DNA of 64,000 nucleotides from Rikenella microfusus (GTDB lineage Bacteria > Bacteroidota > Bacteroidia > Bacteroidales > Tenuifilaceae): NCBI GenBank assembly GCA_020722565.1, contig DYKO01000015.1, positions 1 to 64,000 of the forward strand, given 5' to 3'. The number at the start of each line of letters is the position of its first letter. Position 1 is the stretch's first letter. A program made the position numbers and the translations under genes. The notes beneath the pieces are model-generated. The model saw only the letters and a list, made by a program, of their open reading frames with translations. It was not told the DNA's origin and made no database searches. Below, piece after piece: positions 54,206 to 63,405 of this stretch.

Positions 54206-57154
54206 TTACTTTATAATAATTTCATCAATAAAAAGCCACGATGGTTTGCCAGCGCTTTCGTGCCATGATGGTAGCGGGCCAAATGCCTTGGCATAAACCC
54301 TAACATATCGAGCCTTAGCATTAACATTTACGAAAAAGTCCTTAATAATAGGTTCCATTTTATTATCGGGGATATCGCTCATTACCGCTCCAGCAGCAGT
54401 AAAATTTTTACCGTCGACCGATAGGGCAAAACTTACCTCACGGGGCATCATTATCCAGGGGCTTGGATCCTGCAAAAATCCTGCTGAAACAAAGGTTATT
54501 TGTTTTTCTTCGCCCATATCGATAACCGCATCAAAATCCTGCCCCTGATAGCCCTGCCAGTTACCAATTCTGAAGTTTTTGTTACCTCTAATACCATCAA
54601 CCAGCCCCATTTTGCCACCGGCAGTGTAAAGATTACTGTACTGCCCATTAATTTGAACATCAGCAACACCATTAACCTTCCTGAATACACCCTCTACTAT
54701 GGCACTGGCTTGCCCATTGGGCAAAATTGCATACGTACGTACCCTTTTGCTATCGCTCAGTTTCACCTTGTCGCCCTGAATCCATTTTGGAGTTGGTAGG
54801 GGTGCGTCAATGGGTTCTACAGAATAAAATACCTGAGCCTGGGGCTGCACAGTACAAATTGATATGGAAACCGAATCGGTAAATGCCTGTTTAGAAGGGT
54901 TAAAATACGGTGCCACGGTAATGGGATAATCGTCAATAACTGTGAAGGGTAAATCATTCTGTGCTGCCCCCCAATTTTTATTAGGCACGCTATCCATTGC
55001 CAAACGCAATTCACCACCAGCCATTACCTCGTGGTAATCAATCCAACTGCGGGGAATAGCGCTACCGTTCAGGTATGCAGCCTTAATATAGATATTCCTT
55101 TCCGAAACATTTTCGGCAATGATAGTAAACTGTTTTCCGCTCTCAAGATTTATAATAGTTTTTGGGAACAAAGGCGAACCAATAACCAACTGGGTAGAAC
55201 CCGGACAAACTGGATAAAATCCAATGGAACTGAGTATGTACCAGGCACTCATCTGTCCGCAATCCTCATTCCCACAAATTCCATCAGGTTTATGACTATA
55301 CATTTCATTCAAAATCTGCTTCACAATCCGTTGTGTTTTCCATGGTTTACCTACATAATTGTATATATAGGCCATATGATGACTTGGTTCATTACCATGG
55401 GCATACTGTCCAATCAATCCGGTAATATCCACCTGATCTCGGCCAGAAAGCTGCGAGGGGGCAGAAAAAAGTTCATCGAGTTTTGCATCAAATTTTTCAG
55501 CACCACCATGCAAATTAATAAGGCCCTGCAGGTCATGGGGAACATAGAAGCTGTACTGCCAGCTGTTAGCCTCGGTAAAATGCTGGTCAACCTCTGTTGG
55601 ATTGAAAATCTCCTTAAAGCCACCGTTCAAACGGGGGCGCATCAATCTGGTTTCAGAATCGAAAAGATTTTTGTACGATTGCGCTCTTTTAATAAAAATT
55701 GCGTAATCGTTGGTATCACCTAAACCATTGGCCATTTGGGCTATGCACCAATCGTCATAGGCATACTCTAATGTTTTGGAAACCGACTCGTGCTCCCTAT
55801 CGCCTGGAATAAAACCCAGATGCTTGTACTCCCTTAAACCCAAATGATTACGATTAGCGTTGTTTTTCATGGCTCTAAGAGCATAATTGGCATCAAAGCT
55901 ACGTATTCCCTTTATCCATGCATCGGTAATTACCGAAACAGAATGGTAGCCAATCATGCAATTGGTTTCGTTGGCAGCAAGTTCCCAAACAGGTAACCCT
56001 CCGCCATAACGGTAATGCGTGAGAAAGGTATTAACGTAATCGCCGGTTCGCTTGCGATCAATAATAGTCATAAGCGGATGCCATGCGCGATAGGTATCCC
56101 AAAGCGAGAAAACAGTATAGGGGGTAAATCCATCGGCCAAATAAACGTCCCCATCCATTGCACGGTATAAGCCATCGACATCGGAAAAAATATTTGGCAC
56201 CACCATGGCATGATACATTGCCGTATAGAATGTAGTTAGCTGCTCCGGTGTACCACCTTCAACCTGAATTTTAGACAGTTCTGCATTCCAGAGATTTTCA
56301 GCTGAATGAACCACCCCATCGAAATCCCAATGGGGAATTTCGCTTTCAAGATTTTTCAATGCTCCTTCCTCGCTAACAAAAGAAATGCCCACCTTAACCA
56401 TCAAAACTTTATCCTTTAACTTTGGAAATTGAACCCACAGCTTTAACTTGGTTCCCTTTACCTCAACCGATCCATCCTCGTTGGGCTGCGAGGACATTTC
56501 GCCGCTGTCGTCAGTAAATTTTGGGCCGGCAACAAAAGGTTCAGAAAATCGGGCCACAAAAAAGATTTTTTGGTCCTTGGCCCACTGCGATGATCGTCGG
56601 TAACCCCTGATCTCATTTTTGCCGGTAACCCTTATCCACGACTCCAGTACCCTGTCACGATGCGCTAAATCTATTACCAAAGCCGGGGCATCAGCCCTAC
56701 TATAGGTGTAACGGTGAAAGCCCACCCTTGCCGTGGCCGTTAACTCAGCCTTAACCCTATATTTATCTAAGTATACAGAATAATAGCCAGCTTTTGCCCG
56801 TTCGCTACTCTTTTTAAATGAAGAGGAGTATTCCTTGTTATCAAAAATTGGCTTTTTCCCGGTAACCGGAGCAATAAGAATATCAGAGTAATCGGCAACG
56901 CCTGTACCGCTAAGATGGGTATGGGAAAAGCCATATATTACATTATCGGAATAGTGATAACCCGAGCATCCATCCCACCCGGTGAGCCGGGTATCAGGGC
57001 TTAGCTGTACCATTCCAAAAGGAACAGTTGCTCCAGGATAAGTATGGCCATGAAAATCGGTACCAATAAATGGATTCACATAGTCGGTTGGTTTCACCTG
57101 TGCCCAAAGGACAAAGGAATTTACCAGCAACACAAGCAATAATATACGCTTCAT
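54206..57154 (-). CDS. GH92 alpha-mannosidase
   Basis: 982 residues with a signal peptide (1-18) and no lipobox. The start of the mature protein, DYVNPFIGTDFHGHTYPGAT, then PFGMVQLSPDTR and GYHYSDNVIYGFSHTHLSGTG, are hallmarks of GH92, calcium-dependent exo-alpha-mannosidases acting on N-glycans and yeast mannan. The catalytic part ends near residue 740; the last 240 residues are a chitobiase-C-like domain and a discoidin-like module similar to those in the adjacent GH20, which makes the protein longer than the usual 750. It overlaps closely with GH2 upstream (eight-base gap). Confidence 0.95.
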   Translation of the reverse strand: MKRILLLVLLVNSFVLWAQVKPTDYVNPFIGTDFHGHTYPGATVPFGMVQLSPDTRLTGWDGCSGYHYSDNVIYGFSHTHLSGTGVADYSDILIAPVTGKKPIFDNKEYSSSFKKSSERAKAGYYSVYLDKYRVKAELTATARVGFHRYTYSRADAPALVIDLAHRDRVLESWIRVTGKNEIRGYRRSSQWAKDQKIFFVARFSEPFVAGPKFTDDSGEMSSQPNEDGSVEVKGTKLKLWVQFPKLKDKVLMVKVGISFVSEEGALKNLESEIPHWDFDGVVHSAENLWNAELSKIQVEGGTPEQLTTFYTAMYHAMVVPNIFSDVDGLYRAMDGDVYLADGFTPYTVFSLWDTYRAWHPLMTIIDRKRTGDYVNTFLTHYRYGGGLPVWELAANETNCMIGYHSVSVITDAWIKGIRSFDANYALRAMKNNANRNHLGLREYKHLGFIPGDREHESVSKTLEYAYDDWCIAQMANGLGDTNDYAIFIKRAQSYKNLFDSETRLMRPRLNGGFKEIFNPTEVDQHFTEANSWQYSFYVPHDLQGLINLHGGAEKFDAKLDELFSAPSQLSGRDQVDITGLIGQYAHGNEPSHHMAYIYNYVGKPWKTQRIVKQILNEMYSHKPDGICGNEDCGQMSAWYILSSIGFYPVCPGSTQLVIGSPLFPKTIINLESGKQFTIIAENVSERNIYIKAAYLNGSAIPRSWIDYHEVMAGGELRLAMDSVPNKNWGAAQNDLPFTVIDDYPITVAPYFNPSKQAFTDSVSISICTVQPQAQVFYSVEPIDAPLPTPKWIQGDKVKLSDSKRVRTYAILPNGQASAIVEGVFRKVNGVADVQINGQYSNLYTAGGKMGLVDGIRGNKNFRIGNWQGYQGQDFDAVIDMGEEKQITFVSAGFLQDPSPWIMMPREVSFALSVDGKNFTAAGAVMSDIPDNKMEPIIKDFFVNVNAKARYVRVYAKAFGPLPSWHESAGKPSWLFIDEIIIK

Positions 57155-57162
57155 AGTATTAG

Positions 57163-59480
57163 CTATTTATTGTTTAACTTTATTCTAATTCGTTGTACCA
57201 TTGGATAATTAAGAATTGCCGGATGTGGATGTTTTGTAAAATAGTAAACGCTTTCGAAATGGAGTTCATTGTTCACCTTGCACATAAGCTTTAGGTAGAT
57301 ATCGTTACGGGCAAGCCAATCGATGGGTAATTTAAAACTATCTACATCACAGGCAAGCTTTGGCTGAAGCAACACATCTTTTTCAAAACCATACAGAACA
57401 TTTCCATTTATATCGATAATTTGAACCGAAACATAGGCTTTTGTGGCGATAATTTTATCGGAAACCGCTTTTACAACAATTGCGGTGCTATCGGTTAAGA
57501 ATGCTCCGGCAATAACAGGTTTATATAGATTTTTAACATAATGCTGCATCATTTTCCAATTTCCAGCATAGTCGATGCCCGACCATGAAACCACGGGCCA
57601 GCAATCGTTCAGCTGCCAGTAGAGCGTTCCCATACAATAGGGGGATGCTAAGCGATGCGACTCAATGGCATGAGCGTAGCCCTGAGCCTGAGTCCTTTGG
57701 CTAAACTCTACCCATTCTGAAAGGTTACGGGGTTTAAATCCCTCACGCATCATGTATTCATCAATAATTTCGTATCCAACAGGATGCTTTTGATGACAGC
57801 GCAGCTGAGCAGAATCGGGCAAACCACCCCTTAGGCTAAACATGTTAAGCACCTGTTCTGAAGGTGCACCCTGAAAGCCACACTCGCTCATGAAACGGGG
57901 AACCTTTTGAGCGTAACGCTCAAAGGGCTCACGCCCCCACCAAACACCCCAGTAATGCGAATCGCCATGGGTCATGCTCTGAGTTTTGCCCCAACCGTAT
58001 AGGGGTGATGATGGCCAATAATCGCGACCCGAATCGTACCGTTTTACGACCGATGGAGGCAATTCATGAAACAACTTCCGATAACCATTCCAAATGGAAT
58101 CACCAGCACCCGTGATGGAGTCAACCTGTGCCATCCAGCCCCAGTTATGCCATCCCTCATCAATCTCATTATTTCCGCACCAAAGCGCAAGACTTGTATG
58201 AGCCCTCAACCTTTTAACCTGCTGAATGGCCTCTTCTATTACATTTGCAAGAAAATTGTTGTTCCAAGGGTACATGGAACAGGCAAACATGAAATCGTGC
58301 CAAACCATAATGCCCCTTTTGGTGCACTCCTGCATAAAGGCATCGGGAGCATACACTCCACCGCCCCATACCCTTAGCATATTAAAGTTACTTTCAGCAG
58401 CCACCCTAACCAATTTTACCCATGCCGAGTCGTTAATGCTATGAACAAAGAAATCGGAGGGTATAACATTTGCTTCCTTGACAAATACAGGAGTTCCATT
58501 AATCTTAAAATAGAATGACATCCCAATACTATCGGGCTCCGCTACAAGCTTTAATGTTCTGATGCCCACTTGATGAACCAAATCATATAAAACACGTTTA
58601 CCGTATTGAACGTAAACCCTGAAAGGATATAGATTTTGAGCGTCCATCCCGTTAGGCCACCAAAGTTTAGGATTAACCACACTAAATTTTGCATCAATTT
58701 CAGGGCCAACAACCTGCAAAACTGTATTAATGTAAACCCAACCACTTTCATCATTATAGACCCTAACCCTTATAGGCGACATAGCTTTACCTAATAAATC
58801 AAAGTTAAGGGCCATAACAGCCCGAGTAGAATCAAGCGAAAGGGTGCCGATTGATAGGTTTACCACCTCAGCATCAGACTTGCACCGAAGGGAAAGGGGT
58901 TTCCATATGCCGCAGGTTACAAAGCGTGGACCCCAGTCCCAGCCGAAATGATAGGCAGCCTTACGACTGTATGCCCAATCGCCTCTAGGTAATCGATAGG
59001 GTAGTAAATTAACTAAGGGATCATTTTTTTTACAGAAGATCGAAAGATGACTATAATCTCATTCTTGCCCCTAACTAACCAATTGGTGCAATCAGCAGCC
59101 CAGCGTCGAAACATGTTATCGGTGCTCAAAAGGTGCTTACTGTTGAGGTAAACCTCTACATGGGTATCGAGCCCTTCAAACACCAACTCGTATGCCTCAC
59201 ATTTACATATTTTTTGATTAAACTCAAAAGTTTTAGCATACTCCCAGTCAACCGAATCGATCCATGCCAGCTGCATGTTGGTGCACCCCTCATAAGGATT
59301 GGCAATAATACCATTGGTCAGCAAATCGGTATGAACCGACCCGGGAACTTTTGCTACCATCCATTTATCCTGTGTGCCCTGCTTTCGGAATTGCCATGAA
59401 CCATTGAGTAAAAGTTTTTGCTGTGAACTTCCAGCAAATGCTATCACTAAAAAAAAATCGATTAATAGTGTTTTTTTCAC
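57163..59480 (-). pseudogene. GH2 beta-mannosidase interrupted by a frameshift in an A8 tract
   Basis: Two frames cover one gene. The first (59480 down to 59013, 155 residues) has a signal peptide and the N-terminal GH2 sugar-binding domain (LLNGSWQFRK, KVPGSVHTDLL, WIDSVDWEY). The rest (from about 59023 down to 57163) continues with RKAAYHFGWDWGPRFV, acid/base WCGNNEIDEGW and nucleophile FMSECGFQGAPS, all as in beta-mannosidase. The break is at eight A's in the coding strand (T's at 59024-59031): nine A's would restore a 772-residue protein. Causes may be mutation, phase-variable slippage, transcriptional slippage or a read error. The neighbours GH92 and GH20 are intact. Confidence 0.88.
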
Positions 59481-59584
59481 CCCGTTTCAGTTTGTCTTTT
59501 TTAAATATGATGTGAAGACCATGCATCCGTAGCAAAATCAATTTATAACATTACTTTGAAAAAAAATTTTAATGTTGTAATACC

Positions 59585-60697
59585 CTATATATTCTTATCA
59601 ATCATGCTCAGTGCATAAGCATAGGCTCCAACAGCCACGGCGTGGCTTGTTCCCAACCGCGAAAGTCCAACACCAATTCGTTTTATGGGATCGTATATCA
59701 CCCTACGATTCGAAAAAGGCACATCTATTAGCCTGTACTCGCCGGAAATAAAAGCGGAACGCTGCGAGAAATTTTCTAAATCAAAAGCCTTTACCTCCAG
59801 CCTATCAACCTTTGATCCATCGGTACGAGAGATGGTACCATTTAGCTGATTTAACATAGCTGCGGCAAGATATTTCCATGCATTGGCTAATCCGCCTCCA
59901 ACTGCCACAAGCGAGTCGGTAAGGGTAACAGCATTAGCAAGCGCATCGCCCAAAACAACCCCCAACGATTGAAAGGCCAAACGTGCCGCTACCATATCGC
60001 CATTGCGCTTACCCTCCAAGATTTCGAAAATTTCCTTAGAGCTCAAAAGTTGTGAATGGTCATGCTTGGCATGATTATGGTAAACGCGTTGAACAGCACG
60101 AATGCTCACTCCCTCCTCGGCAAAGCAATCGGGGTCGATGACATTGCGTACCAACCAGATTTCAGCTCCAGCGGAATTGTCACCTAAATAAAGCTTCCCA
60201 TCAACCACTAATCCCGCACCAAATCCTGTACCAAGTGTAATCCCTAATAAATTACGGTAACGTTTAGGTCTGCCTGCAGCTTCAAGCATTTGGTTTACCT
60301 CGGGCAGCAATCCGGCAATAGACTCACCATAAGCAAATAAATCGCCATCGTTATTAATGTAAACAGGTAAATTAAACCTATCGGCCAACATGGGACCAAG
60401 CGCTACCCCACCCCTGAAAGCTGGCAGGTTGCCCAAATCGCCTATAATTCCATTGGGATAATCTGCAGGACCGGGAAATGCAAAACTTATAGCAACTGGT
60501 TTTTGCGAAAGTTTTTCGAGTAATTCATCAAAACCCCGAATAATGTTAGATAGACATTTTTCAAGATTATCGCCATTGCTTGGAAGGCAAATGGGGTCGG
60601 TTACGCTCTTCGTTCCCTGTATGGCAGAAAATACAAAATTGGTGCCGCCAGCATCGAGGGTTAAAACAACCCTATTATCGTCTTGGTATAACAACAT
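59585..60697 (-). CDS. ROK-family sugar kinase
   Basis: 370 residues, longer than typical ROK kinases (about 300). The ATP motif is LTLDAGGTNFVFSA; NDGDLFAYGE and GITLGTGFGAGLVVDGKLYLG mark the sugar and phosphate sites. The usual zinc cluster CxCGxxGC is missing; in its place is a GAEIWLVRNVIDPDCFAEEG segment. It phosphorylates a hexose, probably glucose, mannose or N-acetyl sugar, in the cytoplasm. It is 29 bases after the MFS transporter gene on the same strand, which indicates import coupled to phosphorylation. Confidence 0.9.
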   Translation of the reverse strand: MLLYQDDNRVVLTLDAGGTNFVFSAIQGTKSVTDPICLPSNGDNLEKCLSNIIRGFDELLEKLSQKPVAISFAFPGPADYPNGIIGDLGNLPAFRGGVALGPMLADRFNLPVYINNDGDLFAYGESIAGLLPEVNQMLEAAGRPKRYRNLLGITLGTGFGAGLVVDGKLYLGDNSAGAEIWLVRNVIDPDCFAEEGVSIRAVQRVYHNHAKHDHSQLLSSKEIFEILEGKRNGDMVAARLAFQSLGVVLGDALANAVTLTDSLVAVGGGLANAWKYLAAAMLNQLNGTISRTDGSKVDRLEVKAFDLENFSQRSAFISGEYRLIDVPFSNRRVIYDPIKRIGVGLSRLGTSHAVAVGAYAYALSMIDKNI

Positions 60698-60726
60698 AAA
60701 TCTAACTGTTATTTAATTGATAAAAC

Positions 60727-61878
60727 TTAGGCTTCCATCTTTTGGGTTCCCGTTAGCGAGAGTATCAAAAGATATACAAAGCAAGCGGCTGGAACAATAA
60801 ACGAAAGCGTATTCATTTGCATATCAACCATTTTACCCATAACCAAGGGAACAATTGCTCCTCCGGCAATAGCCATGCACATCAATCCGCTCAGCTCATT
60901 GGAAGCCTCAGGCTTTTGCTCAACAGTAATGGAAAATAGCAAGGGCCATATATTGGCAAAACCTAATCCCCCTATAATAACACCTGCAATGGTTAGAATT
61001 GGATTCCCTAGCATTAAGAGTACAATCCCCAGCAATCCCCAAAATGCTGATATTCTGAAAAAATTTCGTGGCGTTACAAAGGTGAGCACAGCCCCACCCA
61101 CCAAACGACCAATGGTTAAAAGCAAAAAGAATAATGGTGCACCATATTTTGCGGCATCCTCAGGTGACATACCAACAGTTCTATTCAAAGGGAATAAAAA
61201 CCTTGCTATACTAACCTCGGCACCCACATAGAGAAAAATACCAATAACTGCCATCAGAAAAATAGGTTTATTCAACAGTCTCAAACTTGACCCAAAGTTT
61301 GGTGGAACATCGGCTTTTGTTTCCCCCACCCTAACAAAGAGCACCGATATAAATGTGATTGCCATCAGCAAAAAGAAAACTGGAAAAGCAGCCCTCCATC
61401 CCAAATCCTTAAAAAAGTATAGGGTTGCTACAGCGGTTACCAGATATGCCGATACCGTACTACCTAACCCCTTTATTCCCTGGGCAAAAGATAGGTTACG
61501 GCTGTAAGCTCCTGCAGTACTAACATCGCGCATTATGGGATTTCCGGCAACCTGTAAAAATGAAGTACCTATCCCCAGAACTAAAATACAGGCTAAAAGC
61601 AAGAAATAGCTGGGCGAAACCAATGTAGGTACCAGCAACGCCAATGAATTCATACCCAATCCTAACAGCAAAAGATTCTTTTTTCCGATACGAGAAGCCA
61701 AAAGCCCTCCGGGCAAGCTAAACAAAGCAAACGCAATAAAAACGAAGAACGGCAAAAGAGTAGCCATTACATTGCTTATCTGAAACTGATTTTTCGCCGC
61801 ATCGGACATTGGCCCCATTGCATCGGCAACGCCCATGGTAAGAAATGCCAGAAAGATTGGAATAGTTTTCTTATTCAT
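60727..61878 (-). CDS. MFS sugar transporter (GluP/FucP-like)
   Basis: 383 residues with about 12 membrane helices. The first segment (FLAFLTMGVADAMGPMSDAAK) and the LLPFFVFIAFALFSLPGGLLASRIGKK loop match the FucP/GluP branch of the major facilitator superfamily, inner-membrane proton symporters for glucose, galactose, fucose or N-acetylglucosamine. The motif RIGKKNLLLLG is the conserved cytoplasmic loop 2-3. Placed between lacI (21-base gap) and the ROK kinase, it likely imports the monosaccharide that these enzymes release. Confidence 0.9.
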   Translation of the reverse strand: MNKKTIPIFLAFLTMGVADAMGPMSDAAKNQFQISNVMATLLPFFVFIAFALFSLPGGLLASRIGKKNLLLLGLGMNSLALLVPTLVSPSYFLLLACILVLGIGTSFLQVAGNPIMRDVSTAGAYSRNLSFAQGIKGLGSTVSAYLVTAVATLYFFKDLGWRAAFPVFFLLMAITFISVLFVRVGETKADVPPNFGSSLRLLNKPIFLMAVIGIFLYVGAEVSIARFLFPLNRTVGMSPEDAAKYGAPLFFLLLTIGRLVGGAVLTFVTPRNFFRISAFWGLLGIVLLMLGNPILTIAGVIIGGLGFANIWPLLFSITVEQKPEASNELSGLMCMAIAGGAIVPLVMGKMVDMQMNTLSFIVPAACFVYLLILSLTGTQKMEA

Positions 61879-61899
61879 AAGGTTTAGGTTTAGTTGTAA

Positions 61900-62934
61900 T
61901 TATTTGTTTTTTGATTTTTTCTGGGTCGATTCCCTAATATTCAATTTAACGGGTAGCTCAAAAATATTTGATGAAGCCTTAACCCTTGATCCATCAATTT
62001 GCTGTTGTAGCAAATCAAAAGCCAAATTACACATCTCGCCAACAGGCTGCTCCACGGCTGTTATGGTTGGTTTAATAATAGAAAAATAGGGCAAATCGTC
62101 GAAGCATACCAAACCCATTTTTTTAAAGTTCTTAATACCCTTGGCCCTAAATGTGCTAAGAACTGCAGTAGCCAGATTGTTATTTACGGCAAACAAGCAA
62201 TCGGGTATTACGGAAAGGGTCTGAAGATTTGCCAATAGGTTTCCGACATCATATTGAAGCGTGTTAAAACCTATGTTTCGCAAGGTACATGCAATCCGCT
62301 CTCGTTTAAACTCTTCCACAAAGCCTTCAATTCGTTCGGCTACTGATGATATATGAGATGTTGAAAGCCCTAATACAAGGGGACGAGTAAAACCCTGTTC
62401 AAGCAGATGCCGGGCAAGCATTGCCCCACCCCCTCGGTTTGCTGCTACAACCGCATCCAAAGCATCTGGACCTAAATGCCTGTCGATTAATACTAGAGGC
62501 GTGCCGCCATCCCTCACGGCCATTAACCATTCCGCATCACGCTCAGATGTTGATACCACCAACCCATCAACCTGACGGCTGCTCAGCATGGTTGCAAGAC
62601 GACGCTCCTTCACCACATTCTCATCGGTGCTGCAAATAAAAACATTATAACCCTTCGCAGTAGCCAAATCCTCAAATATTCGGGCCAGCTGCGCATAAAA
62701 AACATTTGATATATCGGAAACCAACAAGCCAATAGTTCCAGTTTTTCCGGTGCGCAAGCTGCGTGCTGCTTGGTTAGGTCGATAATCTAGCTCCATGGCT
62801 GCCGCCACAACCCTGTCGCATGTTTGCTTGGAAATCCCGTACTGCTGTCCCTTTCCGTTTAGCACCAGCGAAACAAGTGTTTTGGAAACTCCAACAGATT
62901 GTGCAATGTCATCTAATGTTACCCTTTTCACCAT
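61900..62934 (-). CDS. LacI-family transcriptional regulator
   Basis: 344 residues. The N-terminal HTH VTLDDIAQSVGVSKTLVSLV and hinge YRPNQAARSLRTGKTGTIG are typical, followed by the periplasmic-binding-protein-like sensor domain (VSDISNVFYAQL, DGLVVSTSERD, LVLIDRHLG, VCFDDLPYFSI). It probably represses or activates the MFS-ROK genes in response to a sugar. A CG-centred palindrome lies 39 bases upstream, and related sites occur at the beta-glucan locus, suggesting a wider regulon. Confidence 0.94.
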   Translation of the reverse strand: MVKRVTLDDIAQSVGVSKTLVSLVLNGKGQQYGISKQTCDRVVAAAMELDYRPNQAARSLRTGKTGTIGLLVSDISNVFYAQLARIFEDLATAKGYNVFICSTDENVVKERRLATMLSSRQVDGLVVSTSERDAEWLMAVRDGGTPLVLIDRHLGPDALDAVVAANRGGGAMLARHLLEQGFTRPLVLGLSTSHISSVAERIEGFVEEFKRERIACTLRNIGFNTLQYDVGNLLANLQTLSVIPDCLFAVNNNLATAVLSTFRAKGIKNFKKMGLVCFDDLPYFSIIKPTITAVEQPVGEMCNLAFDLLQQQIDGSRVKASSNIFELPVKLNIRESTQKKSKNK

Positions 62935-62972
62935 AGGTTATAAATAGGGGCAGGGTAAAGTTAGATAAAAAT

Positions 62973-62986
62973 CTAAATCGTTTTAG
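62973..62986. promoter_or_regulatory. Candidate LacI autoregulatory operator
   Basis: CTAAATCGTTTTAG: 14 bases, palindromic about the central CG except for one mismatch pair. Upstream of a TAACTTTA -7-like box (minus strand, 62956-62963). Its form matches the sites at 28428 and 42277. Confidence 0.45.
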
Positions 62987-63015
62987 TTTTAAAAGAAAAA
63001 TTTTAATATCAAGTA

Positions 63016-63044
63016 AAAAACCGCCCGGAACTCGAGCGGTTTTT
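63016..63044. other. Orphan hairpin with T-runs on both strands
   Basis: AAAAACCGC and GCGGTTTTT form a stem around an 11-base loop. No gene ends close by on either strand: the lacI gene points away and gatE starts 360 bases on. It may be a terminator for an unseen small RNA or an attenuator in the lacI leader. The remainder of 62987-63340 is A+T-rich without open frames. Confidence 0.45.
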
Positions 63045-63340
63045 AATTTTTTCATTGTTTTTTTGTTGGCTTTTGGTAACACCTTAGGTTACTTTTTTTT
63101 AATTTAATGTTAAATGATTAATAGGCACTCATAGCAGTTTTATCAAATCTTGTACCAAAATATCGCACTTAATTTTGGTTGGTAGCTTTTTTCCACAAAA
63201 TAGGCAACACTAATCAACATAACCTTATTTTGAGGCTAATAAAAATCAAACCCAACAAATCAATATAATCTAATTACAAATCTGTAAAAATCTAAACCTC
63301 TTCACTTTAATAAATTCTTCAAACGTTATCGGGAAAATCA

Positions 63341-63371
63341 TTTGGTAAAACAAATCAGTTTTCTAACTTAG
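63341..63371 (+). promoter_or_regulatory. Promoter of gatE
   Basis: TTTG (63341-63344), a 19-base spacer and TAACTTAG. The seventh base of the -7 box is A rather than T, as at 12998. The ATG is 34 bases downstream of the box. Confidence 0.45.
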
Positions 63372-63405
63372 ATAGCTGTAAACCAACCTATACACCTAAA
63401 ACCAA

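Noticed and set aside
55031-55723. Open frame of 230 codons on the plus strand inside GH92
   Set aside because: It lies wholly antisense to a well-supported GH92 gene and its product has no recognisable motifs or sensible composition.
59547-59576. Inverted repeat AACATTA-N16-TAATGTT before the GH2 gene
   Set aside because: The spacer is long and the arms A+T-rich; chance is likely and no related copy was found near other genes of the cluster.
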